DNA from: Chromatiales bacterium
GTDB taxonomy: Bacteria > Pseudomonadota > Gammaproteobacteria > RBG-16-57-12
Assembly: GCA_026989455.1 (NCBI GenBank)
Contig: JALSJH010000009.1
Coordinates: 1-64,000 of the forward strand
Length of the DNA stretch: 64,000 bases
Direction: 5' to 3'
Shown here one piece after another: positions 48,167 to 59,108 of the stretch; within the stretch, counting starts at the first letter, position 1, and every line of letters starts with the position of its first letter. The position numbers and the translations under genes are program-made. The notes beneath the pieces were generated by a model. That model searched no databases. It was not told where the DNA came from and saw only the letters and a program-made list of their open reading frames with translations.

Positions 48167-48619
48167 TCATGGATCGATTAACCGGGCACTCTCCATAAAC
48201 GAGGATGAGCTGATCTGGGTGACGAGTTGAATAGAGGTATTCTCGCTCACACCACCTGTGGCAGAGGTGTAATCATCCCACTCTACGGTCACCTCAATAG
48301 TGGCTCCTGTACCACTTCTGGTGATTTCCCAAGTCCGCATATAGTGCTCATTGATACCCGCCTGCACCGCCCCGTTAATCGTATCTGACCCACCTGCTAG
48401 AAGTGCGAAGTCGTGACTTCTCAAACGCTCTATTTTATCCTGAGCCAGATTGATTGCGATGGTTCTGTTTTTGGCCAGCGCGCTGCTTTGTATCAGCTGA
48501 CCCTGGAACTTAGCCATGGCCATTAAGCCGGTAGAGAGAATCACCAGTGTGATCAATACCTCAAGCAGTGAAAAGCCTTGTTTTTTATGGTGACTGCTAG
48601 TGAGTAAACTTATCGACAT
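48167..48619 (-). CDS. pilV: Type IV minor pilin PilV
   Basis: Minor prepilin (150 aa) needed to prime pilus assembly. The leader ends KKQG, then FSLLEVLITLVILSTGLMAMAKFQ, the class III signal with Glu5. The rest matches PilV (IQSSALAKNRTIAINLAQDKIERLRS). ATG 48619 avoids the long overlap with pilX that the track's 48649 would make. Last gene of the minor-pilin operon. Confidence 0.88.
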   Translation of the reverse strand: MSISLLTSSHHKKQGFSLLEVLITLVILSTGLMAMAKFQGQLIQSSALAKNRTIAINLAQDKIERLRSHDFALLAGGSDTINGAVQAGINEHYMRTWEITRSGTGATIEVTVEWDDYTSATGGVSENTSIQLVTQISSSSFMESARLIDP

Positions 48620-48633
48620 GCCAGACCCCGGGT

Positions 48634-49704
48634 TTAAAAGTCGCGCCAACCACCGGCAACTCGAGCAACCGGACCGACGGCCTTGCCCACATTGTTCAAA
48701 ATAGCAGGCTTATAGTGGATGCAGAGCACCTCATTCGCTAAAAAATCACCTTCAACAACCATCGCACCATTGATTGTAGCCGCGCCTCCATCTGTATGGA
48801 AGTTGCCAGAGGTGTAGATGAGCCCATTGTAAACAGCATTTCCTGCCATGGTGAGGTCGCCATCAACAACCATTAAAATAGGTTTGCCAGCGGTGCCAAG
48901 CACGCCGTTTCCCGCTATTCTAATATCACCCTCAAACCACGCAATACCACCCGCTGTATCGATGAAATACCCCGCACTACAGTGACTACAGGCAATCTTA
49001 GTAGCCATCTCTTTGAGTTCGGTTTTGCTCATCTTGAAGGTGCTGTTAAAGAGTGACTCTGGGCTTGTGGATCTGTTTTGTGCAGAGAGTGTAATGCGGC
49101 TGTTTTTGCAGTCGGGTTCACTGGCAGGGAGAGATGTTTCCAGGGTGGTTTTTGTGGTTGAAATAGCCTCACTATTATTGGCTTGGCGCAACTTTGGTAG
49201 CGTAACATTGCCCCCAGTGATGAGTCCTTCGCTGGGTACATTCATCGCCAGTGGTAGTAGTTGAATGGTTTGGCTGATGGTTTTTGTGCTGCTGTTGTCA
49301 TCAGACTGGCCAGTGGCGGTGATAACGATCAGCTGAGTGTCGTGTTGAATAGGGTTTGAGTAGCTTATGTGGTAACTGGCGTTATTGGAAAGCACTACGC
49401 TGGGCTGAATCAGCTTATTGCTGTCGATAAACCCATCCGCATCACTCACCTCATTACCATCCGCAAGCAGAGTTCTGTTGGCAACGGTTTGCAGTTCAGT
49501 GATCGCAGCCTCCAATCCGGCCTGAGCAGCTTCATAGGCAAGTTTGCTACGATAATCATTAGCCGCTATTTGAGTCTCTATCACTGTGTTTTGTGCGGCG
49601 TAGAGCGTCATCATGGTGATGGAGAATAGCAGAATAAGGGAGATCATCAGTGTGGCGACGCCCCGTTGTTTTTGTGCGCTCTGTTGCTGTTTCAAAAACA
49701 TCAT
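48634..49704 (-). CDS. pilX: Type IV pilus assembly protein PilX
   Basis: A 356-residue PilX-like protein. The N-terminus has KQRGVATLMISLILLFSITMMTLYAAQ, the PilX form of the prepilin leader (RGVATLM rather than GFTLIE), then IETQIAANDYRSKLAYEAAQAGLEAAI. It is longer than many PilX proteins, with a beta-helical-looking C-terminal half (NAVYNGLIYTSGNFHTDGGAATINGAMVVEGDF). It overlaps pilW by four bases (ATGA). No pilY1 follows. Confidence 0.83.
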   Translation of the reverse strand: MMFLKQQQSAQKQRGVATLMISLILLFSITMMTLYAAQNTVIETQIAANDYRSKLAYEAAQAGLEAAITELQTVANRTLLADGNEVSDADGFIDSNKLIQPSVVLSNNASYHISYSNPIQHDTQLIVITATGQSDDNSSTKTISQTIQLLPLAMNVPSEGLITGGNVTLPKLRQANNSEAISTTKTTLETSLPASEPDCKNSRITLSAQNRSTSPESLFNSTFKMSKTELKEMATKIACSHCSAGYFIDTAGGIAWFEGDIRIAGNGVLGTAGKPILMVVDGDLTMAGNAVYNGLIYTSGNFHTDGGAATINGAMVVEGDFLANEVLCIHYKPAILNNVGKAVGPVARVAGGWRDF

Positions 49705-50432
49705 ATGCCAACCTCACAGGCTACGCCTGGGCAATAGCGGTGGTTAGCGATATGGGTGGTGTTTTGCAGGGTGGATGAAACAGTGGGGTCATTGGCGAGT
49801 TGGCCGCTGAGGGTGATGGTAATGACTCGAATAGAGAGTACGCCATTGGCCGTTGCTACAGTGCGACTGCTTGTAGCATCGAACGATAGCTGGGTTATGT
49901 TGCTCATAAGCGGGTTGCTTAAGCGCCGCCAGCCACCCGCTGCGCAGCCTGCACCGGAAAAGCGCCGGGCAATGAAGCCAATACCATCATCGCTGATATG
50001 GCGTTTGTAACCGTAGTTTTCGCTGGTCTGAACAATCCCATCAGGTGTTGCTGGGTTAGCGCCATTTTCATAATCATAGCTAAACAGAACGCAGTCGTTG
50101 GCTTGCAGGTTGCGGCCTATTTCGATCGGTGAAAAAGGATTGATCTGATGGGTGCAACCGGCACTCACTGCGGCAGTGGCTGAGAGGTTTCTTGCTGCCA
50201 AGGTGCAGTGTGCATCGCGGAAGTAACCGGCACGACGAAGGTCGCTGCTGATCAACTCCATGATGCTTCGCATCTCCTGGTGGAGTCGGGTGGTTTGTAG
50301 CGCGGAGCGGTTGGTGGCCACACTGTTTACAAACAGTGTGATAATGGTGCTGATTACCGTGAGCCCTAGCAGCATGGCAATCATCAGCTCAACTAGGGTA
50401 ACGCCCCGCTGGTTTTTAAGGGTGATAAGCAT
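49701..50432 (-). CDS. pilW: Type IV minor pilin PilW
   Basis: Minor prepilin (243 aa). Leader LITLKNQRG, then VTLVELMIAMLLGLTVISTIITLFVNS. PilW features: HQEMRSIMELISSDLRRAGYFRDA. ATG 50432 has an AGGAGGA-type Shine-Dalgarno; the track's 50540 is too far upstream. It overlaps pilX by four bases and follows fimT after 135 bases of non-coding DNA. Confidence 0.87.
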   Translation of the reverse strand: MLITLKNQRGVTLVELMIAMLLGLTVISTIITLFVNSVATNRSALQTTRLHQEMRSIMELISSDLRRAGYFRDAHCTLAARNLSATAAVSAGCTHQINPFSPIEIGRNLQANDCVLFSYDYENGANPATPDGIVQTSENYGYKRHISDDGIGFIARRFSGAGCAAGGWRRLSNPLMSNITQLSFDATSSRTVATANGVLSIRVITITLSGQLANDPTVSSTLQNTTHIANHRYCPGVACEVGI

Positions 50433-50567
50433 GGGTAATCCTCCTTGATTACTCACTATTTGCATCCATGCAAAGTAGATTAGATAATTCAATCCACAGC
50501 TAAGAATAGAACATATTTCCCCTGGTGACTCAAGTTTCAATATCGGGACAGATAGGAGACGTCCATT

Positions 50568-51053
50568 TTATTGCTTGATCAGATCAGGGAAGCCGAGGGC
50601 ATCGACGACTATTTGGTAGGTTATTCCATTATTTGTGAGCCGATAGCGGCCAGCGCGAGTGCCTCCCCGGGTGCCCGAAAATGTAACCGAGTGATTGGCA
50701 AATGTTGAGCTGAGTTGGACGTTTTTGAAGTGGCTGCTGTGGGTGACTCTGCTGGGGATGTTGTCTATGCGGCACTGTTCAGCGACAGTGCAGTCGCAAC
50801 GACCACTATCTGATTGCGCGTAACACCAGGATTTATCTTCGGAGATAGTGGCAGAAAGTGTGATGCGGGTATGGCGTTTAATCGCCTCACTGCGGGTCAG
50901 TTGTAACGCGGCATAAAAACGCTCTGCCGCCCCTTGAAGGCGCTGTTTGTCGATGATGTTGCTAAAGGCCGGAGCCGATACAGAGGCAATAATCGCAATA
51001 ATGCCGATCGTTATTAGCAGCTCAGCCAGCGTGACTCCATGCTCTTTGTTCAT
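50568..51053 (-). CDS. Minor pilin FimT/GspH family
   Basis: A prepilin of 161 aa with leader MNKEHG, then VTLAELLITIGIIAIIASVSAPAFSNII and the GspH/FimT pattern AAERFYAALQLTRSEAIKRH. Four cysteines (CYAQ, CDCT, CRID) could form disulfides. An AGGGAGG Shine-Dalgarno lies 7 bases upstream. First of the minus-strand minor-pilin set, divergent from pilE. GspH or FimT naming cannot be separated by sequence alone. Confidence 0.83.
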   Translation of the reverse strand: MNKEHGVTLAELLITIGIIAIIASVSAPAFSNIIDKQRLQGAAERFYAALQLTRSEAIKRHTRITLSATISEDKSWCYAQSDSGRCDCTVAEQCRIDNIPSRVTHSSHFKNVQLSSTFANHSVTFSGTRGGTRAGRYRLTNNGITYQIVVDALGFPDLIKQ

Positions 51054-51207
51054 CGTTTGCCTCCCTGGCGATGTGACTCGATTATAATAGTACAGAAATA
51101 TTGCGCTGTAATGCTCAAGTATTATTCTACTTTTGTCGATTACGGTAGTTAGTCCACCTGTTGCTTGTTATTGAGTAATGTTAATGCTGTTTTATCGGGG
51201 AGTGTTT

Positions 51208-51621
51208 ATGCGAAGTGTTCAAAATCAGCAGGGGTTTACGTTGATTGAATTGATGGTTTCGGTGGCGATTGTGGCGATCATTGCATCCATTGCTTACCCC
51301 GCTTATACCGACTCGGTGTTAAGGTCTGGGCGGGCGGATGCGACCACCGCACTACTTCAGTTACAGATGGATCAAGAGAAACATCGGGCTAATAACCCAA
51401 CTTACGCGACGGCGGTCACCGGTGGCGGAGAACTTGGGTTGAGCTGGTCAAGTGATGTCACTGCAAAAGGTTATTATACCCTTGCCATCGCTGCCGCTGA
51501 TGCCGCCACATTTACCGCAACGGCTACGGTCGTTACCGGAACCCGTCAGGAGGCGGATACCGCCTGTGAAATCATTACGATTGATCAGGATGGAGCCGCA
51601 GGGGATCTGGATTGCTGGTAG
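51208..51621 (+). CDS. pilE: Type IV pilin PilE-like
   Basis: Prepilin of 137 aa on the plus strand, divergent from the minor-pilin operon. Leader MRSVQNQQG, then [37 protein letters not shown], which matches the PilE/minor pilin class. Shine-Dalgarno GGGGAG precedes ATG 51208. Its last 47 bases overlap the end of rnfE on the other strand. PilE usually closes a pilVWX-pilY1-pilE operon, so its divergent position is a rearrangement. Confidence 0.85.
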   Translation: MRSVQNQQGFTLIELMVSVAIVAIIASIAYPAYTDSVLRSGRADATTALLQLQMDQEKHRANNPTYATAVTGGGELGLSWSSDVTAKGYYTLAIAAADAATFTATATVVTGTRQEADTACEIITIDQDGAAGDLDCW

Positions 51622-52282
51622 CAAGGGTTGCTTCTGTTCTCTTGCGCTTGCTTTGATCCAGCCAGTTTTTTGCCGCAATTAATAGCCCCAGACCAATAAA
51701 GGCACCTGGGGGGAGAATTGCCAGCAAAAATCCTTGGTAGTCATCAAACAGGGTGATGGTGAGCCAGGCAGCCCCACTACCAAACATTAAATGAGCCTGA
51801 TCAAAGAGCGTGCCTTGCCCCAGCAACTCCCGCAGTGCCCCCAATACCACCAGTACTGCCATAAAGCCCAAGCCCATCATTAAACCGTCCCAGAGTGCAT
51901 AGCCGGGGCTGTTTTTAGAGGCGAATGCTTCTGCGCGGGCGATGATTGCGCAGTTGGTGACGATGAGCGGGATAAAGATGCCGAGTATTTTGTGTAGATC
52001 GTGCATGAAGGCACTCATCAGCAGATCGATTGCGGTGACAAATGAGGCGATGATCATGACAAAAACCGGCACCCGCACTTCAGGCCTAACCCAGTAACGA
52101 ATCAGCGAGACGGTGAGGTTGGAGCAGAGCAGCACCAGCAAGGTCGCCAAACCCAGGCCGAGTCCGTTGATGGTGTTATTGCTCACCGCCAGCAGCGGGC
52201 AGAGCCCCAGCAGTTGAACAAAGGCGACATTGTTTTGCCATAATCCTTGTTCGGCAATATCCCGATAGCTGGTGTTACTCAC
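51575..52282 (-). CDS. rnfE: Rnf electron transport complex subunit RnfE/RsxE
   Basis: Integral membrane subunit (235 aa) with six membrane segments, paired with RnfA. Features: [64 protein letters not shown], and [21 protein letters not shown]. The tail ([25 protein letters not shown]) extends antisense through the end of pilE. The Rnf complex links ferredoxin and NADH to ion transport. It overlaps rnfG by eight bases. Confidence 0.95.
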   Translation of the reverse strand: MSNTSYRDIAEQGLWQNNVAFVQLLGLCPLLAVSNNTINGLGLGLATLLVLLCSNLTVSLIRYWVRPEVRVPVFVMIIASFVTAIDLLMSAFMHDLHKILGIFIPLIVTNCAIIARAEAFASKNSPGYALWDGLMMGLGFMAVLVVLGALRELLGQGTLFDQAHLMFGSGAAWLTITLFDDYQGFLLAILPPGAFIGLGLLIAAKNWLDQSKRKRTEATLATSNPDPLRLHPDQS

Positions 52283-52922
52283 GGCTCTCTACCTCGCGGG
52301 GCATGGATGGGGTGTTGAAAATCATCTCTCGGTGTTGCTGGAAATACTTTAGCGTATGGTGAACCGCCTTCACGATGGCGCGAGGGGTAATGGTGGCACC
52401 GGTGAACTGATCAAAAACCCCGCCATCCTTTTCTACCCGCCACTGTTCACTGCTTAGCGTGGAGAGCGAGTGGTTGTTAAAACTCAAAATCCAGTCAGAA
52501 CGCTGAGCCTCAATATCATCACCCAGTCCGGGGGTCTCATGGTGTTGAAGAACCCGCACACCTGCCAAACTGCCATCGTAGTTGATCGCCACCAGCAGCT
52601 TGATCGCCCCGCCGTAGCCATTGGGTGCAATAGAGGTGAACAGTGCGGCAACTGGCTCTCCTGATTTGCGGGCACGGTATACTCGAGTGGGTTTGTGGCT
52701 ACCGAGCAGCGCTTTATCGGTGACCTCGATCACATCATGATAGAGGTCGTTGTCGCACCGCTCATGTGGAACCAGCTCATGCAGGCTGCGCAGCAGTGCT
52801 TCGCGGTGTGCTTGTTCGATTCGCTCTTCAGTCGCTTCGTAAGTCACCGCAACCAAGGTGCTGCCAATAATCGCAAATCCGCCAAGAATCGCGCCGGTAA
52901 TGAGTATCTGCCTCACGATCAT
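52275..52922 (-). CDS. rnfG: Rnf complex FMN-carrying subunit RnfG
   Basis: Periplasmic-facing flavoprotein (215 aa) with an N-terminal membrane anchor ([24 protein letters not shown]). The FMN_bind domain carries the covalent flavin threonine in [16 protein letters not shown] (SGAT-like motif). Features such as [22 protein letters not shown] also match. It overlaps rnfD by four bases and rnfE by eight. Confidence 0.94.
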   Translation of the reverse strand: MIVRQILITGAILGGFAIIGSTLVAVTYEATEERIEQAHREALLRSLHELVPHERCDNDLYHDVIEVTDKALLGSHKPTRVYRARKSGEPVAALFTSIAPNGYGGAIKLLVAINYDGSLAGVRVLQHHETPGLGDDIEAQRSDWILSFNNHSLSTLSSEQWRVEKDGGVFDQFTGATITPRAIVKAVHHTLKYFQQHREMIFNTPSMPREVESRE

Positions 52923-53959
52923 GAGTTTCGACCCCTGCCAAATACTCTAGGTTGGGTGTAGTAGTCGAGGGTAGGTGCCAGCATGTTCATCAACAATACT
53001 GCAAAGGCAACACCCTCCGGGTAGCCTCCCCAGCTGCGAATAATGTAAACCAATATGCCGATGCCGATGCCAAAGAGGATGCGGCCCCGATTGGTGGTAC
53101 TGGCAGTAACCGGGTCGGTGGCGATAAAAAATGCCCCCAGCATTGCGCCGCCACTGAGCAGGTGAAAGAGTGGGCTGGCGTAGCGCTCAGAGTCGATGAG
53201 CCAGAACACGCCCGCAATTAAGGCAAGGCTGGCAAGCATCGCCACAGGTATGTGCCAGTGAATCACTTTTTTGTAGATTAACCAGCAGCCGCCCACCAAA
53301 AAGGCGAGATTGATCCACTCCCAGCCTGATCCGGCCAGTTGCCCAAAAATTGTGTTGTCATGGATGATCTCGCTGATGACGTGGTTCTGTGTTAGCTGGG
53401 TTTTGAGGTGATCAAGGGGGGTTGCCATCGAGATGGCATCCGGGTTAATGCCGTTGGCTAATGTCCCCGTTAGAGTCGCCGAGAGTGCTCCAACGAAGCT
53501 GATGCTCTCTCCGCTGATGGCTTCGGGTGGCAACCAGGTGGTCACCTCGCGGGGAAAAGAGATTAGCACCACCACATAGCCAATCATCGCTGGGTTGAAG
53601 GGGTTGAAACCCAAGCCACCATAAAGGTGCTTGGCAAATACGATGGCAAAAAAAACAGCGACGACTAATAGCCACCAGGGAGCCAGTGGTGGCAAGGCCA
53701 GTGCCAGTAAAACGGCGGTTAAAACCGCGCTGAAATCACCCAGATTAGACCCCAGTGGTCGTTTGCGCAGCCGTAACGCGATGGCTTCGAATGTGAGTGC
53801 CGCCAGTACCGCAATGAGGATGTTGACAATAATGCCCCAGCCGAAAAAAACAACATAGAGGGTAATCGCCGGAAGCAGTGCCCACAATACGCGTTGCATC
53901 AGTTGGCTTAGCTGATCACCTGAATGAATATGGGGCGAGCTGGGTGTGTTGAGCTGCAT
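52919..53959 (-). CDS. rnfD: Rnf complex membrane subunit RnfD
   Basis: Polytopic flavin-binding subunit (346 aa). Family features: SPHIHSGDQLSQLMQRVLWALLPA, LTAVLLALALPPLAPWWL, FAKHLYGGLGFNPFNPAMIGYVV and ISMATPLDHLKT, where the threonine is the likely FMN attachment site. Near the end, ISFNGGYP-like RSWGGYPEGVAFAVLLMNMLAP. It is immediately downstream of rnfC (one base) in order A, B, C, D, G, E. Confidence 0.95.
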   Translation of the reverse strand: MQLNTPSSPHIHSGDQLSQLMQRVLWALLPAITLYVVFFGWGIIVNILIAVLAALTFEAIALRLRKRPLGSNLGDFSAVLTAVLLALALPPLAPWWLLVVAVFFAIVFAKHLYGGLGFNPFNPAMIGYVVVLISFPREVTTWLPPEAISGESISFVGALSATLTGTLANGINPDAISMATPLDHLKTQLTQNHVISEIIHDNTIFGQLAGSGWEWINLAFLVGGCWLIYKKVIHWHIPVAMLASLALIAGVFWLIDSERYASPLFHLLSGGAMLGAFFIATDPVTASTTNRGRILFGIGIGILVYIIRSWGGYPEGVAFAVLLMNMLAPTLDYYTQPRVFGRGRNS

Positions 53960-55534
53960 TTAGGTATTTCCCCCGGATTCTGGTTTTTCGGGGCTGGCTT
54001 CTGCCGCCTGTTGTTTTTTTGCCTTGACCCGCGCCATAGCGTCTTCTATCGCCTGCTTTTTGTCACTGTTTTCACTGTTGTTGGCCGCCACCTTGGCGGC
54101 TTTTGCTTTGTGGCGGGCCTTTTTTTCAGCCTTTTCTCGTTCGATGCGGAGCTGGCGGAATTGATGGCGCTCTTTAGCCAGTTCAGCCTGCTTTTTCTCC
54201 TGCTCGGCTTGCCAGATTGAGGTCTTGGCAAAGCGGAAATACTGCACTAAGGGGATCTGGCTGGGGCAGACATAATCACAACAGCCACACTCGATGCAAT
54301 CAAATAGATTGTAGTCCTGCACTTTATCAAAATCTTTGGCGCGACTGTGCCAGTAGAGTTGTTGTGGTAACAGGTTAATCGGGCAGACATCGGCACAGCT
54401 TCCACAGCGAATACAGGCGTGGGCTTGCTGTTTGTCGAGCAGGGGCACGGTTTTTTTATCGGTTACCAGCAGGCAGTTACTGGTTTTTATCAGTGGTATT
54501 TCAACGGAGTTGAGGGAAAAGCCCATCATCGGGCCGCCGTGAATAATGCGCTCCACAGATGACTCTTCAACGCCCGCTTGAGCTAACAACTCAGCGGCAC
54601 TGATACCGAATGGAATCTCATAATTGGCAGGTTTTTTTAGAGCGCCGGTAACGGTGGTGATGCGGCTGATCAGCGGCTCCCCTAGGCAGATGGCGCGGTA
54701 TACGGCGGCGGCTGTCCCGACATTATGCACCACCACCCGTTTTTCGATAGGCAGCGCTTTGGGGGGGATCTCTTTGCCGGTTAATATTTTGATCAGCTGT
54801 TTTTCACCGCCGGTTGGATAGCGTGTGGGCACCTCGATGACCTCAACCTCAACCGCAAGTTCCTTTATGGCACCGCGCAGTGCAGCGGCGGCTTCGGGCT
54901 TATTATCTTCAATGCCGATAACGCAGTTTTTTGCGACCAGCGCATGTTTCATGATCATTAACCCTTTAATGATCTCTAAAGGGCGTTCCCTCATTAATAT
55001 ATCGTCACAGGTGATATAGGGCTCACACTCCGCGCCATTCAAAATAAGGGTTTCGACCACTCGGTCGTTGCCGAGAGTCAACTTTAGAAAGCTTGGGAAG
55101 CCAGCGCCGCCTAACCCGACCACTCCGGCGTTACGAATGTAATCACGGATCTGATCCGGTGAGTAGTCGTGACAATCACCCACTGGTTTGCGGTGGTCAC
55201 ACCAGGCATCGTTGCCATCGGTTTCAATGACGATGCAGGGCGCTTTTAACCCAGAGGGGTGAGGGATTGCATATTCGCCGATCTCAATAACCCTGCCTGA
55301 CGTGGGGGCGTGTACCGGCGCACTAATGAGGCTGGCCGCCTTGGCAATCATCTGCCCTTTGAGTACCGAGTCACCCACCTCAACAATGGGGGTTGAAGGG
55401 GTGCCAATATGTTGCTGTAGTGGCAGCGTCAGGCGTTGGGGCAGTGCCGCTTTCTGGATCGGCAGGCGGGTGCTCTGTTGTTTATGTTCAGGGAGTTTGA
55501 CTCCGCCCTTATATTGGAACAACTGGCGAATCAC
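53960..55534 (-). CDS. rnfC: Rnf complex NADH-binding subunit RnfC
   Basis: Soluble subunit (524 aa) with FMN/NADH-binding fold and two [4Fe-4S] ferredoxin motifs: [12 protein letters not shown] and [12 protein letters not shown]. Other features: [33 protein letters not shown]. The C-terminal tail is rich in K, A and E ([11 protein letters not shown]), as in Rnf of gammaproteobacteria. The start is GTG 55534 ([11 protein letters not shown]), which overlaps rnfB by four bases; the track's 55615 start is inside rnfB. Confidence 0.94.
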   Translation of the reverse strand: MIRQLFQYKGGVKLPEHKQQSTRLPIQKAALPQRLTLPLQQHIGTPSTPIVEVGDSVLKGQMIAKAASLISAPVHAPTSGRVIEIGEYAIPHPSGLKAPCIVIETDGNDAWCDHRKPVGDCHDYSPDQIRDYIRNAGVVGLGGAGFPSFLKLTLGNDRVVETLILNGAECEPYITCDDILMRERPLEIIKGLMIMKHALVAKNCVIGIEDNKPEAAAALRGAIKELAVEVEVIEVPTRYPTGGEKQLIKILTGKEIPPKALPIEKRVVVHNVGTAAAVYRAICLGEPLISRITTVTGALKKPANYEIPFGISAAELLAQAGVEESSVERIIHGGPMMGFSLNSVEIPLIKTSNCLLVTDKKTVPLLDKQQAHACIRCGSCADVCPINLLPQQLYWHSRAKDFDKVQDYNLFDCIECGCCDYVCPSQIPLVQYFRFAKTSIWQAEQEKKQAELAKERHQFRQLRIEREKAEKKARHKAKAAKVAANNSENSDKKQAIEDAMARVKAKKQQAAEASPEKPESGGNT

Positions 55535-56082
55535 TTGCGCGCCTCCAGTGTGTGAATGGGGTAGGGCCATTTCCAGTTCTGTGCGGTCTGCTTTACCGGC
55601 TGCATGACGATGCAATCAACCGGGCAGGGGGGAATGCAGAGCTCGCAGCCCGTGCACTCTGATTCGATGACGGTGTGCATCTGCTTGGCAGCTCCCAGAA
55701 TGGCATCGACCGGGCAAGCTTGTATGCAGAGGGTGCAGCCAATGCAGGTATCTTCAATGATAAAGGCGACGGTCGCCTCAGGTTCGGCCTCATGTTCGGT
55801 GCCGAGTGGTTGAGGGTCGACACCGAGCAGGTCGGCCAGAGCCAGCATGGTGGCTTCTCCACCGGGCGGGCACTGGTTGATGTTAGCTTCGCCACTGGCG
55901 ATGGCTTCGGCATAAGGGCGGCAACCAGGGTAGGAGCACTGTCCGCACTGGGTTTGCGGCAGTACATTGTCGATTTGATCAACAATGGGATCACCCTCTA
56001 CTTTAAAGCGAATAGCGGCATAGCCGAGAATCAGCCCAAAAACAGTGGCCAGCAGCGTGAGTATGATAATGGCTGTTAGCAC
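55531..56082 (-). CDS. rnfB: Rnf complex iron-sulfur subunit RnfB
   Basis: Electron-entry subunit (183 aa). A membrane anchor at residues 3-26, a [4Fe-4S] domain [16 protein letters not shown], and two ferredoxin motifs [16 protein letters not shown] and [16 protein letters not shown]. All 12 expected cysteines are present. It sits between rnfA and rnfC with a four-base overlap to rnfC. Confidence 0.95.
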   Translation of the reverse strand: MLTAIIILTLLATVFGLILGYAAIRFKVEGDPIVDQIDNVLPQTQCGQCSYPGCRPYAEAIASGEANINQCPPGGEATMLALADLLGVDPQPLGTEHEAEPEATVAFIIEDTCIGCTLCIQACPVDAILGAAKQMHTVIESECTGCELCIPPCPVDCIVMQPVKQTAQNWKWPYPIHTLEARK

Positions 56083-56086
56083 GCGA

Positions 56087-56668
56087 CTATCCCTTCACCA
56101 GGCCAGAAAAGCCCATAAAGGCCAGCGACATGAAGCCTGCGGTGATCAGTGCGATCGGTGCGCCACGAAATATTTCGGGCACATCGGCAACTGCGATGCG
56201 CTCGCGAATGGCGGAAAAGAGGATCAAAACCAGCGAAAATCCAACCGCAGCACCAAAGCCATAAATTGCCGATTGCAGGAAGGTCATCTCCTCCTGAATG
56301 ATCAGCAATGCAACCCCCAGTACCGCGCAGTTGGTAGTGATCAGTGGCAGAAAGATACCGAGCACCTGATAGAGCAGCGGACTGGTTTTGTGCACCACCA
56401 TTTCGGTAAACTGAACCAGTGCCGCAATCACCAGTATAAAGGCGATGGTGCGTAGAAACTCAAGCCCAAAAGGGATTAGCAGATAGGTGTTTATCAAATA
56501 ACTGCATACGGAAGAGAGGGTTAATACGAAAGTGGTGGCCAGCGCCATGCCGGTGGCGGTCTCCAGTTTGCGAGAAACGCCCATGAAGGGGCATAGGCCA
56601 AGGAACTTGACCAAGACGAAGTTGTTGACCAAGACAGTGCTGACTAAAATCAGCAAGTACTCTGTCAT
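56087..56668 (-). CDS. rnfA: Rnf complex membrane subunit RnfA
   Basis: Polytopic subunit (193 aa), paralogue of RnfE, with about six membrane segments. Features: [36 protein letters not shown] and [29 protein letters not shown]. First gene of rnfABCDGE. The upstream gap to metG holds the metG terminator on the same strand; an rnf promoter should lie there but I cannot point to one. Confidence 0.95.
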   Translation of the reverse strand: MTEYLLILVSTVLVNNFVLVKFLGLCPFMGVSRKLETATGMALATTFVLTLSSVCSYLINTYLLIPFGLEFLRTIAFILVIAALVQFTEMVVHKTSPLLYQVLGIFLPLITTNCAVLGVALLIIQEEMTFLQSAIYGFGAAVGFSLVLILFSAIRERIAVADVPEIFRGAPIALITAGFMSLAFMGFSGLVKG

Positions 56669-56831
56669 CTGTGCAGCTCCCCACTCTCTTCAGGTTGAGC
56701 GCTCTGTACGATTCATATTTTCGCTTTGTTGGAGCGAAAACTATTGTTCGTGCAAAGTCCCCAGGTTATGTGAATTCTCATTTTGCCGTTATCTGTCGAC
56801 TGTCGCAAAGCAATGTTTTATATGAGCCTAT

Positions 56832-56862
56832 AAAAAAGCCCATAACATTTTTTTATGGCCTT
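56832..56862 (-). terminator. Intrinsic terminator of metG
   Basis: On the minus strand GGCCATAA, a short A-rich loop, TTATGGGC and then TTTTTTA. It lies about 30 bases after the metG stop. Confidence 0.8.
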
Positions 56863-56889
56863 GATAAAAGTAAGGCGGGTTGGTGGTGA

Positions 56890-58923
56890 CTATTTTACCT
56901 GCATGCCCGGTTGAGCACCTTCATCAGGGCTGAGAATCCACAGCTCTTCACCGCCTGGCCCGGCTGCAAGCACCATTCCCTCCGATAGGCCAAAGCGCAT
57001 CTTTCTCGGGGCAAGGTTGGCCACCACTACCGTTAATTTTCCTTTCAGCTGCTCGGGTGTGTAGGCTGACTTTATACCGGCGAAGACAGTGCGGCTCTCA
57101 CCGCCAATGTCGAGCGTTAGTTGCAGTAGCTTATCGGCTTTTTCGACCCGTTCAGCGGCAACGATTCTGGCAATGCGCAGGTCGATTTTGGCGAAATCAT
57201 CAAAGCTGATCTCCTCTTTGATTGGGTTCTCAGTGAGAGGGCCTGTGGGTGCGGGTGGGGTGATCGCTTGCATATGTTGTTGCGACGCTGCCAGCATCGC
57301 ATCCACTTTATCTCTCTCTACCCGAGTCATCAGCGGTTTAAACTTGTTGATCTCATGGCCAAGTAATGGATTTTTTATCTCACGCCAAAGTATTTCACCG
57401 CTATTCAGAAACAGTTCTGACTTTTCGGTGGTCACCGGCAGTACTGGTTTGAGGTAGCCTATAATGACCCGGAATAGGTTGATGCCCATTGAGCAGATGG
57501 CGTGTAGCTGCTCATCTTCGCCCTCTTTTTTGGCCACCACCCACGGCTGTTGTTCATCAATATACTGATTTGCTTTGTCTGCCAGCGCCATGATGCTGCG
57601 CATAGCGTGACCAAATTCACGATTCTCATATTGGCTGGCGATGGTGTCGCCCTGGGCGATAAACTCAGCGAAAAGTGCTGGCTCACTGAGGTTTTCGGTG
57701 AGTCTGTTGTTGAAGCGTTTGCGGATGAACCCCGCACAACGACTGGCGATATTGACCACCTTTCCAACCAAGTCTGAGTTGACTCTTAACATGAAGTCTT
57801 CCATGTTCAGGTCCATGTCGCTCAGGTCACTGCCCATTTTTGCCGCCAGGTAATAGCGCAGATGCTCCGGATTAAGATGCTCCAAATAGGTGCGCGCCAT
57901 AATAAAGGTGCCACGGGATTTGGACATTTTAGCACCGTTGACCGTCAGAAAGCCGTGACAAAAGACTGCAGTAGGGGTGCGTAAATTGGCACCCTTTAGC
58001 ATGGCGGGCCAAAACAGGGTGTGAAAGTAGGCAATATCTTTACCGATGAAATGGTAAAGCTCAGCTTTACTCTCTGGCCCCCAAAAGTCATCAAAGTTAA
58101 GGTCGTCCCGTTGTGCGCAGAGGTTTTTGAAGCTGGCCATGTAGCCCACTGGGGCATCTAGCCACACATAGAAGTATTTACCGGGTTGGTCTGGAATCTC
58201 AAAGCCGAAGTAGGGAGCATCACGGGAGATGTCCCACTCTTGCAGGCCGCCTTCGAACCATTCGTTGAGTTTATTGGCCACCTCTTTCTGTACGTGCCCC
58301 TCGGTCGACCAGTGCTTTAACATGGTCTCGAAATCGCCCAGCTTGAAAAAGAAGTGCTCGGACTCTTTCTCGATAGGCTTGGCTCCGGAAAGTGCAGAGA
58401 CGGCATTTTTTAGTTCAGTGGGTGAGTAGCTGGCACCGCACGCCTCACAGTTGTCACCGTATTGATCGGCTGCGCCACATTTTGGGCACTCACCTTTGAT
58501 AAAGCGATCGGGTAGGAACATCTCTTTTTCTGGATCATAGGCCTGCTTGATTACCCGGCTATTGATATGTCCCGCCTCACGCAGGCGCGTGTAGATCATG
58601 GCAGAGAGTGTTTTGTTCTCTTCTGAATGGGTGCTGTGGTAGTTGTCAAAACCGATGGAGAAGCCCGCAAAGTCGGCCTGATGCTCACGTTTACTCTTTT
58701 CGATCAGCTGCTCCGGGGTGATGCCTTCCTTTTGCGCGCGCAGCATGATGGGAGTGCCGTGGGCATCATCGGCACAGACAAAAATAGAGTGATGGCCGCG
58801 CATCTTTTGGAAGCGGTTCCAGATGTCAGTCTGGATATGCTCTAGCATGTGACCCAAGTGGATGGGGCCGTTGGCGTAGGGCAGGGCGCTGGTAATCAGG
58901 ATGGTTCTGCTTTGATTGCTCAT
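56890..58923 (-). CDS. metG: Methionyl-tRNA synthetase MetG
   Basis: Class I synthetase (677 aa). HIGH region: [21 protein letters not shown]; zinc knuckle [19 protein letters not shown] with four cysteines; [16 protein letters not shown]. The C-terminal OB-fold tRNA-binding domain (residues about 575-677) starts [23 protein letters not shown], giving the dimeric form. Divergent from mrp, the order seen in many gammaproteobacteria. Confidence 0.97.
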   Translation of the reverse strand: MSNQSRTILITSALPYANGPIHLGHMLEHIQTDIWNRFQKMRGHHSIFVCADDAHGTPIMLRAQKEGITPEQLIEKSKREHQADFAGFSIGFDNYHSTHSEENKTLSAMIYTRLREAGHINSRVIKQAYDPEKEMFLPDRFIKGECPKCGAADQYGDNCEACGASYSPTELKNAVSALSGAKPIEKESEHFFFKLGDFETMLKHWSTEGHVQKEVANKLNEWFEGGLQEWDISRDAPYFGFEIPDQPGKYFYVWLDAPVGYMASFKNLCAQRDDLNFDDFWGPESKAELYHFIGKDIAYFHTLFWPAMLKGANLRTPTAVFCHGFLTVNGAKMSKSRGTFIMARTYLEHLNPEHLRYYLAAKMGSDLSDMDLNMEDFMLRVNSDLVGKVVNIASRCAGFIRKRFNNRLTENLSEPALFAEFIAQGDTIASQYENREFGHAMRSIMALADKANQYIDEQQPWVVAKKEGEDEQLHAICSMGINLFRVIIGYLKPVLPVTTEKSELFLNSGEILWREIKNPLLGHEINKFKPLMTRVERDKVDAMLAASQQHMQAITPPAPTGPLTENPIKEEISFDDFAKIDLRIARIVAAERVEKADKLLQLTLDIGGESRTVFAGIKSAYTPEQLKGKLTVVVANLAPRKMRFGLSEGMVLAAGPGGEELWILSPDEGAQPGMQVK

Positions 58924-59108
58924 GGTTTGGCTGTTCTTCTGTGGCGTTAGGCGTTCGCCTTTGTGTGGCTATCCGCGTAAAGCGTGCAATTTTGCAATAA
59001 ATCTACAAGTTTTGCACCGCTTTCGGGTAATATTGCGATTAATTGTGTAGATGGTGAGCTTTGTGCTGAAATCATGAGTTGTACCAAATATCTTGCCCCG
59101 GAGGTTTT

